A stretch of DNA of 64,000 nt from Bilabrum cf. latius (taxonomy: Eukaryota > Bigyra: Bicosoecida > Bigyra > Bicosoecida): the NCBI GenBank assembly GCA_965178125.1, contig OZ237768.1, positions 496,001 through 560,000 of the forward strand, written 5' to 3'. Position 1 is the stretch's first letter; the number at the start of each line of letters is the position of its first letter. Below, one piece after another: positions 57,414 through 64,000 of this stretch. The notes beneath the pieces were generated by a model that saw nothing but the letters and a program-made list of their open reading frames with translations, had not been told where the DNA came from and searched no databases. The position numbers and the translations under genes are program-made.

Positions 57414-60400
57414 TCATACATCACCTCCAGCGGTTGCAGCGGGCTAGTGACCACCTTCCTAGATCCCCAGCAAGTCAGCAAGCGCGGTGCAGCACGCCTG
57501 CATGTAGGCAGATGCCCCATCACGCGCAAATACGCTCCGGCGCAGGTGCCTGTCCCACACGCTTGCCTCTCCTGGGAGCAAGAACAGCATACCACTGCGA
57601 GAAACTGCACCGGCTTCGACGTCTGCCACCGGTGCCACCGATTTCATGGTGCCGATGGTGGGTGCCTGCAGCAGAGACATCAGTGCTGCCTCCGCTCCTG
57701 TTCGCCCCATGGATGACGCGGCACCTGACGCTGCCAACCCATGCGGTGCATCGCCGCTCTAGAGTGCAGAGGGGGGCAGGAACTCGTGAGCACCAGCAAG
57801 TCCCAGTGAAAGCGAGTTCGCCTGCTGGTTGCTGCTGCAGGCCACCGAGCTGTCAGAAACGCAGCGCCGCAGCTCATATGACATCGTGCTGTCCTCGCGC
57901 ATCAGGGGCTATCGCATACCACCGTTGATAGAGAAGGAGTCTTGCCGCTGTAATTGAGGCGGGCGTACTTGCTGCTCCTGGGCGTACGCTTCGGCCGAAT
58001 CGGGCCGGTCGCTGTCTGGCGTGTGGTAACCGTCCAGCCCTCCAGCGATCTCTCTCGTCACCGGCTCGATCGCTTCATCGGCGTGGTCCAAAGCGACCAC
58101 GTGGTCCACAACGAATCGAGCTGCAGCCTCCCTGCTGGATGCCACATGAGCCACATCCGCCGTGGTTGTAGGCCCGTACAGTGCCGCAACCAGGGCCATG
58201 CACGCTTTTTTCGAGCTCAGTCGGCGGGAGGGGTCCCCCTGCAGCAGGCCTCGCAGCACCGCCTTGATCACGTCGCCGCACACTGAGTGGTGTGTCGTGT
58301 CATCGTGCTCATCCACCGGATCAGGAAGGTCCCCGTTGGAGTATATCCGGGTCGTATCGGGAAACGGCTTGCGAGTCACCCGCCCCTCCAGCCTCCACGG
58401 AAGCGACTTCCGAATCAGATCCCAGATGAGCCTGGCTGCGGCCCACGGCTCTGAGGACGTCATCACATCAGCCATTGGCTTGTCTCCCACCACTGTAGCT
58501 GCATCTTGACCAGTGCTCACCCCGGCAAGCGCGATGATTTCCGGTGCCCGCGTGCAGAAAGCACCGCCAACGTTGTTGTCCTGCTGCACTTCCGTAAAAG
58601 TAAGTGCCTGTGCTCCTGGAGCAGCCATCAAGAATGGGCCTCCTCTATCGGGATGCATGCGACTTCCTGGTGCAGGCGTGGTCCCTGCTGCACCTGCTGC
58701 TCCTGCTGCACCTTCTGCTCCTGCTGCTCCTGCTGCACCACCGCCCTGGGCCTGTGTATGCCCGCTTTCTGATCCCTGTCCAGAGGCACCATCACTTTCA
58801 TTGTACATCACGCAGGCCTCGCCAAAGTCTCCGAGTACAACCCGACCGTCCTGTGTCAGGAACACGTTGTCTGCCTTGATATCCCGGTGCGCAACCCCGC
58901 GGGCGATGGAGTGCTGGATCGCCTCGAGCAGCTGCAGCAGCCACAGGCACAGCAGTCGCTAGCTGAGACCATGTGCACCATCATCCAGTATAGATAAAAC
59001 GGTTTCAAGACTTGCCGGATACCGATGAAATACGCTCCAGCGCGTGCGATCAGCGATTGCTCTGCCTGCGGTTTCAAGCCACCCAGACCCGATCCACGGA
59101 ACCATAAGCTGGATAGATCCCGTGAAAGAGTGCCGCACTTGCGCTACATTTGGATGCGGGGCCAGGCAGGGCGACATGCTCGGGGCGATATCTAGCGAGC
59201 TCGCAACTGACGATGCATCCTCATGTTCGGTGACATCTCGTTGGGGAAGGGAAGTGCGCCGCTCCTGGCCCTGCTGGCTTGCCATAGGAGAAATTTCCCC
59301 ACGAAGCCAGAGCAAAGGATCTCTGAAGAAGCGGTCGTCGAAATCGTCACTTTCCCGGGCCAGCAAATTGTCAATCAGCTCTTCTTTGCGGAATATATCT
59401 TCTGCCTCGGCATCTGGGTCGAGATCCGGAGGTGCATCTCTGCCAGCCTGCATGCCGCGATGCACGCGATTCAGGGGAAGGCCTCCGCGCAACACGGCGT
59501 GATTCACAACGGATCGACTCGCACTGCTTTTAGACTGCAGCGAAGTTTCGTCTCTGTCTGGTGCTTCGCGGTGCCGACTAATAGGATCAAGTGAATGCCC
59601 AATGTAGCGAATCGCAAACACCACGGCATTGCAGCCCTCCCTTCGAGAGGTGCCGTCTGCCGGGTCGCTGACTGGCCTGGCCCTCCCAGTCTGCAGCTGT
59701 GTCTCGTGCTCTCTTGGATGCGTTCCCGGGGGGAATCTAACTTCCTGTGCCTGACCCCTGGCGCCATCACGGGCGTCAACGACTCTGAATTTCCCATGGC
59801 AGAGCGTGCTCTCGAGCTCGTGCACTGTGCCAACAGACCCCAGGTCAATCGTACCGCATCTGAGATACTGGATGCGTGGATGCGATGCCGTCCAGTCTCC
59901 TCTGAGATTTGGAGGCAAAGCCAGTTGTTCTGTGGTCCTGATCACGCTGTAGTAATGTCTCCATCGCCGTACAGCTCTGTGCCTGGCTCTAGCTAGCGTT
60001 GCAACCACCACATCTGGCTTGTCCTAGTCGGCCGATGTACCAGTCAATCTGGGTCGCACACTAGTTTCTGCTGATATCCACGCCGTTGTGAGCTGCTCAG
60101 CTGTGGGAGGCTATTTCTGGCTCTCGGTTTTCTCTCCCCGGTCCATGAGTAGCTGGTACAGGGGCAGTTTGGAGGACCTGTCGTACAGCCGCTGGCCAAG
60201 GACCTGCCTTGTGAGTGACTTTGCTCCACTTGTCAAGTCTGCAGTGGCTTCATCACACGCAAGTTGCGTGCCAAGCTAGACTGCAAACCAAAGAGCTACT
60301 AGCACAACTAGGCACTGCATGGCAGTTAACATCACCGTCTGCAGGTTCCAAGACCATAACCCGCTGGAGTACACCACGTACTCTATAGCAACAATGGGAA

Positions 60401-62885
60401 GGAGGGCGATGAACTCCGTGGCTACTGCACCTCTATACTCGACCAGACCCAAGGGAATCCACGAGAGTGAATTAGTACAGAATCGCGACCTGAGTGAGGC
60501 AACGAGTCGCAGCACAATGGCAGTGCCTTCGATTGCAATGATCACAGCTAGCATCCAAGAGGCAGGCGCAGATGCAGACATCCCGAACATGACCACAGCA
60601 ACCGAATGCCCATGGAGTGCCACTGCTGGGACAAATTGAACAGCAGGCACGACGGCAAAGCCAGCCCCAGTTACTGCAAGCATCGCCACTGTCTATACGC
60701 TGTCAGCGACAGCAGTGCTGAACAGCATACCTGGCGTGCATCTGCGTGCCTGGCACACCGAGGTCACATTGCCAGCACCAGCAAACCTCGTGTTGGATTG
60801 CTCATTGCATGCAGTTTCAAGCATGCCGGCGTATCGATGCCAGAGAGAACTGCCTCCGTACAGGTCCTGCGCGTCAGCTGGCCCAAATGGCGCTCTGCAT
60901 TTGATGCACTGGCCAGTCTCACAAGAGGCGCATCTGTCGTCACACACCAGGTATGGGTAGTTGAAACCGCTTGGAGATGGCGATGGAGTCTGGGAAGAAC
61001 CTGGCGTTGGCTTCTGGCTGGGTGAGCAACTGGGACTACCAGATGCAGAGGGAGTCGGCGATACAAATGGAACCTGCGGAAAACACACCTGACACAATTT
61101 AACGTAGCGATGCCATTTAAAATATGCTTCAGATCATACGATTGCAATGATATTATCACACATCAAGATATATTTTTGCCGTTTCGGACTCACATGAGAT
61201 ATTGCAGGGGTTCTAGTTGGGCTGCCTGAAGTTGTCGTTGTTGGCACCGGAGACGCCGTGGTCGTCGTGTTGGGCGTGGACGATGGAGACGGTGCAGCCG
61301 GGGATGCCGTGGTCGTCGTGCTGGGCGTGGACGATGGAGACGGTGCAGCCGGGGATGCCGTGGTCGTCGTGTTGGGCGTAGGCGATGGAGACGGTGCAGC
61401 CGGGGATGCCGTGGTCGTCGTGTTGGGCGTGGACGATGGAGACGGTGCAGCCGGGGATGCCGTGGTCGTCGTGTTGGGCGTGGACGATGGAGACGGTGCA
61501 GCCGGGGATGCCGTGGTCGTCGTGTTGGGCGTGGACGATGGAGACGGTGCAGCTGGGGACGGCGATGGCGACGGCGGTGGCTTTGTGCCGAAACCAAGCA
61601 TCGTTCCACCGGTAGTTACGACCACGCCGCTGGTCTAATCCGGACCAATGATAGATCCGTACTGCACCTGATCGCCAGCGGCAAGCTGCAGCCCCACGTC
61701 CCAATCGACCAACTTCTGGCTCGTGTCAATGTGATTGACCTGCCCTTGCTCGGTTGTTACGAAGAGGTTGTAGCAATAGTCGCATCCTTTCACTTTTGAA
61801 GAGGACATGATGGGGGCGATGGTGCTTGACCCCAAGGCCTTCCATTGGTCGTTATAGTCGATCTCTTTGCCAATTACACCATCCATGCCCCCAGTTATCA
61901 GATATTCCCCTAATATGAGTACCTGAGCGCCTGAAAGCTACCAAGGGCTGTAAGTTGCGCCGAGTGACTTCCCATTTGATTTCTTGAAGCACTCCATGAT
62001 GTTGGGCGTGCACCACCCTCCCCGCACCCGCTGGCCCTGCTGATGCGTCGTTGTCAGCGTCCCGAGGACGTGGCATACCCCTGGCGTGTCTCTGAATACT
62101 ACGGGCAAAATAGCCTCGTATGCGTCGAAACCGTCTTTGCCCGCTGGACTGTGGGACCATAATAGGGTTCCGCTCGCAAGATCGAAGGCCTTGACGGTTC
62201 TTGCCGCGCCTACGAAGACCGTGCCGCCTTCCACCAGAGGCGTGACCGCGTTGGTGATAAGAGGAGCGTAGCTACCGTCCGAACGGTCCCGAATGTTTGC
62301 GATCTGTTGCTGCCAGAGAAGCTTGCCTTCGTTTTTGGAGACCTTGTATAGGACACAGCCAGCCACTGCAAGCACAGAGTCGCCAGCGTCAACCGGTGGA
62401 GCGGCCGGATTATCTGGAATAGCCTCATTTCCCAGCGTCCAAATCTGCTCTCCCGACTTGGCATCCCAGGCAATAAGTGCAGAGTTTTGGTCCTAGCCGC
62501 AAAGTGTGTAGACGGTACCGCCGTCTGTCGATAGCGTCGCTCCACTAGTTGGGCCGCATGCGCTCTTGAAGTCCTTCTCCCACTTGATCCGTCCAGACAC
62601 AGGATCAAGCAAGAACAACGTGTCCGGCTTTAGATCATCATTCCAAGTGGTCACAGCCACCGAATCCGCGTCGATTGAAGGAATTGTAAGCGAGGGTCCA
62701 AGCTTGACTTCCCACTGCTATTTTGGATCTGCAGTAAGTGCTCGCTCCTTGAACCGAAAAGCCATGGTGTTGTTTTTTCTCAGGTGTTCTGCACATGACG
62801 AACCAATCAGATACGAGACAAGGACAGCCAAGACGTACGAATGGGTCAGGGTTTTGCTTGATTTCGCTACCGTGTTCAATCGCAT
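57414..62885 (-). CDS. Beta-propeller receptor-like kinase
   Basis: Exons 62885-61194 and 61073-57414; the 120-nt intron is phase 0. The product is 1,783 aa with a TGA stop. Signal peptide at residues 1-33 (VLAVLVSYLIGSSCA). Residues ~45-410 form a PQQ-like propeller (VTTWNDD, GGTVYTLCG, ALIAWDAKSGEQIW, VKAFDLASGTLLW). Next is a Thr/Ser/Pro mucin-like stalk of six 17-residue repeats, then a Cys-rich knot (CDDRCASCETGQCIKC), and about four hydrophobic segments (60.69-60.28 kb). Then come a cytosolic linker with an IDLGSV...ELE block shared with the LRR-kinase, and a kinase: AIRY where VAIK is expected, HRDIKADN (~58.88 kb), DFG (58829-58821) and TRAPE. A Gly/Ala-rich insertion follows DFG, as in the LRR-kinase. 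TAGs in frame number about fifteen. Predicted to bind an extracellular ligand and signal inward; the ligand is unknown. Confidence 0.82.
61252..61557 (-). repeat. 51-nt tandem repeats, six copies (mucin-like stalk)
   Basis: Six near-identical 51-nt units encode the 17-residue unit ASPAAPSPSSTPNTTTT, a likely heavily O-glycosylated stalk between propeller and membrane. Units differ at one or two positions only, so copy number probably varies between strains. Confidence 0.95.
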
Positions 62886-63157
62886 GGTACCAATTGTTTG
62901 GGCAAGTTCATCTGCAGCTGTTCATGGATTGCTGCAATGGTGAGAAAGCCAAAAACATTCCACCCGTGACGCCACTGGCACTCTTCATCTTCGGGAATTG
63001 GTACCAGCCAAAGCAGATTCTGCAGGAAGCGACATGCGTGGTGCTAGACTGTGTGTTGACACTCAATGAATTGATCCAGGCAAATATCAGCTGCTCACAA
63101 AACTATCATCGATAAGACCTGCTATGTATCCTCAATGCAGCGCTATCGCACTGGCAC
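62886..63157. promoter_or_regulatory. Promoter-side spacer of the receptor kinase
   Basis: The 272 bp lie between the receptor-kinase start and the TGA of the next - strand gene. The sequence is AT-rich, with no clear motif or coding pattern. It should hold the receptor-kinase promoter and the 3' end of the upstream gene. Confidence 0.4.
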
Positions 63158-63991
63158 TCACTGCCTCCACTCGCCCGGCAGGCCGTCTTCGTCCCCATCC
63201 CCCACCCCCACCCCCACCCGACTCAAGTCAGTCACGTCTCCATAAGGGTCAGGGTCTGATCTGGGCAAGCCACTGCCGCTACCACTGCCAGTGGCTACTG
63301 AGTGGTCATGCCCTGTGTCCTCTCGCGAGCTAGTCTGTCTGCCAGTGGTCACGTCATGCCCTTCGCCAGCACCCAATGGCAGCTCACTCGTCACAGCCCA
63401 CCTAGACACGTCCTTGTCGTGTATCCCACTACTGCCTGCACCATTCCGGTCCAGTCCCACCGCTCGACGAACCTTCTCCGAATGTTCCTTGAGCTCGGAC
63501 AGAGCTCCCGTCCACACGTGCGACAGCGTCTGGGCGCCTTCACGAACCTTCGATCGCGCGACTGACGCCGCCTCCATCCCGGCCTCTTCTGCCTTCGCCA
63601 CTGCGGTGGATGCAATGGTTCCGCTGGCCAATGCGCGGCGCCCCAGGGGTCCCTTAGCGGCTGCAGTCGCCTCGTCGTCGGCTGCACCACCGCCTCTTGA
63701 ATCTTCTTGCGCGTCCCTGATCCGCCGTCTGGATTCTTCGATGCTAGCTCTGGCTTTAACCTGAGAATCGGACCCGGAGTGACCGAAATCAGCCCTGGAG
63801 ATTTGTCGCTCGGTCCCTGCCTGCCCCACAGCGGCAAGCACGCCGGCAGAAACCGCCGTCGCTGCTCGGAATCGCCAAGGAAAATATCTAACTTGGTGCG
63901 TCCAGTTACGAGCTGCAAATTTGAATGGAAGCAAACGGCAGTAAATACTCGGACTATGGCTTGATTGGGCATCGACCGATCCAAAGCACAT
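63158..63991 (-). CDS. Unidentified Ala/Arg-rich protein, 5' end uncertain
   Basis: The frame is open from an ATG at 63991 to TGA at 63158 (277 aa) with no TAG. A short hydrophobic stretch (ATAVSAGVLAAVGQAG, residues ~44-60) follows a basic, aromatic N-terminus. This could be an organelle-targeting or signal-anchor region. A helical, charged segment with repeated Ala (KAEEAGMEAASVARSKVREGAQTLSHV) is next. The tail is Gly/Asp-rich and disordered. I do not recognise the family. The sequence TTCCATTCAAATTTGCAG ending at ~63920 looks like a splice acceptor, so the first ~24 residues may be intron and the true start may lie outside the window. Confidence 0.5.
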   Translation of the reverse strand: MCFGSVDAQSSHSPSIYCRLLPFKFAARNWTHQVRYFPWRFRAATAVSAGVLAAVGQAGTERQISRADFGHSGSDSQVKARASIEESRRRIRDAQEDSRGGGAADDEATAAAKGPLGRRALASGTIASTAVAKAEEAGMEAASVARSKVREGAQTLSHVWTGALSELKEHSEKVRRAVGLDRNGAGSSGIHDKDVSRWAVTSELPLGAGEGHDVTTGRQTSSREDTGHDHSVATGSGSGSGLPRSDPDPYGDVTDLSRVGVGVGDGDEDGLPGEWRQ

Positions 63992-64000
63992 GCCGCAGTG

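Noticed and set aside
61258-61638. Repetitive + strand frame (Val/Gly/Asp repeats)
   Set aside because: It is antisense to the 51-nt repeats of the receptor kinase; three frames are open there only because the repeat lacks stops.

Overview
This is a piece of eukaryotic nuclear genome. It has GT-AG introns (donors mostly GTGAG or GTAAG), clearly eukaryotic proteins (a longin R-SNARE, an SMC5/6 subunit, a PUL-domain protein, a twin-cassette nucleotidyl cyclase), GC-rich genes and AT-rich spacers. The organism is probably a flagellated protist or alga. I cannot name it from sequence alone.

The main result is that UAG is a sense codon here, most likely for glutamine. With standard stops the window breaks into dozens of same-frame fragments separated only by TAG. 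If TAG is read through, the fragments join into complete proteins. All eleven 3' ends I could place use TGA (nine) or TAA (two), and none uses TAG. The strongest support is an R-SNARE with in-frame TAGs, one at a usual Gln position, and a leucine-rich repeat array with TAG at the same position in eight consecutive 84-nt units.

Layout, left to right. 1-2698 (-): PUL-domain protein running off the left edge, divergent from 2928-19975 (+): a giant 5,557-aa protein of 3 exons (last exon 16.2 kb), with an EF-hand-like start and YHS-like/degenerate nucleotide-kinase modules, perhaps an axonemal AK9/FAP42-type protein. Converging on it is 20320-36338 (-): a giant (at least 5,293 aa) membrane nucleotidyl cyclase whose two catalytic halves are complementary. 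37062-38110 (+): VAMP7-like R-SNARE, 5 exons. 38229-40216 (-): CANT1-type apyrase. 40473-42495 (-): NSE1-like SMC5/6 subunit, 6 exons. 43103-45825 (+): ankyrin/coiled-coil protein. 45966-50176 (+): IPT/TIG and Cys-rich polytopic membrane protein. Then a same-strand signalling block (-): LRR-armadillo-kinase (50444-~55047), CX5R phosphatase (55593-57063) and a beta-propeller receptor kinase (57414-62885). 63158-63991 (-): an unidentified protein.

The conserved housekeeping genes (SNARE, NSE1) have many introns, while the giant lineage-specific genes are nearly intronless. The two kinases share a block before the catalytic domain and a similar C-terminal tail, and they flank a phosphatase, which suggests a local signalling cluster. 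Exon-intron models were made by eye from frame, phase and protein likeness. They are checked for phase but not against RNA. No tRNA, rRNA, CRISPR array or autonomous transposon was seen.
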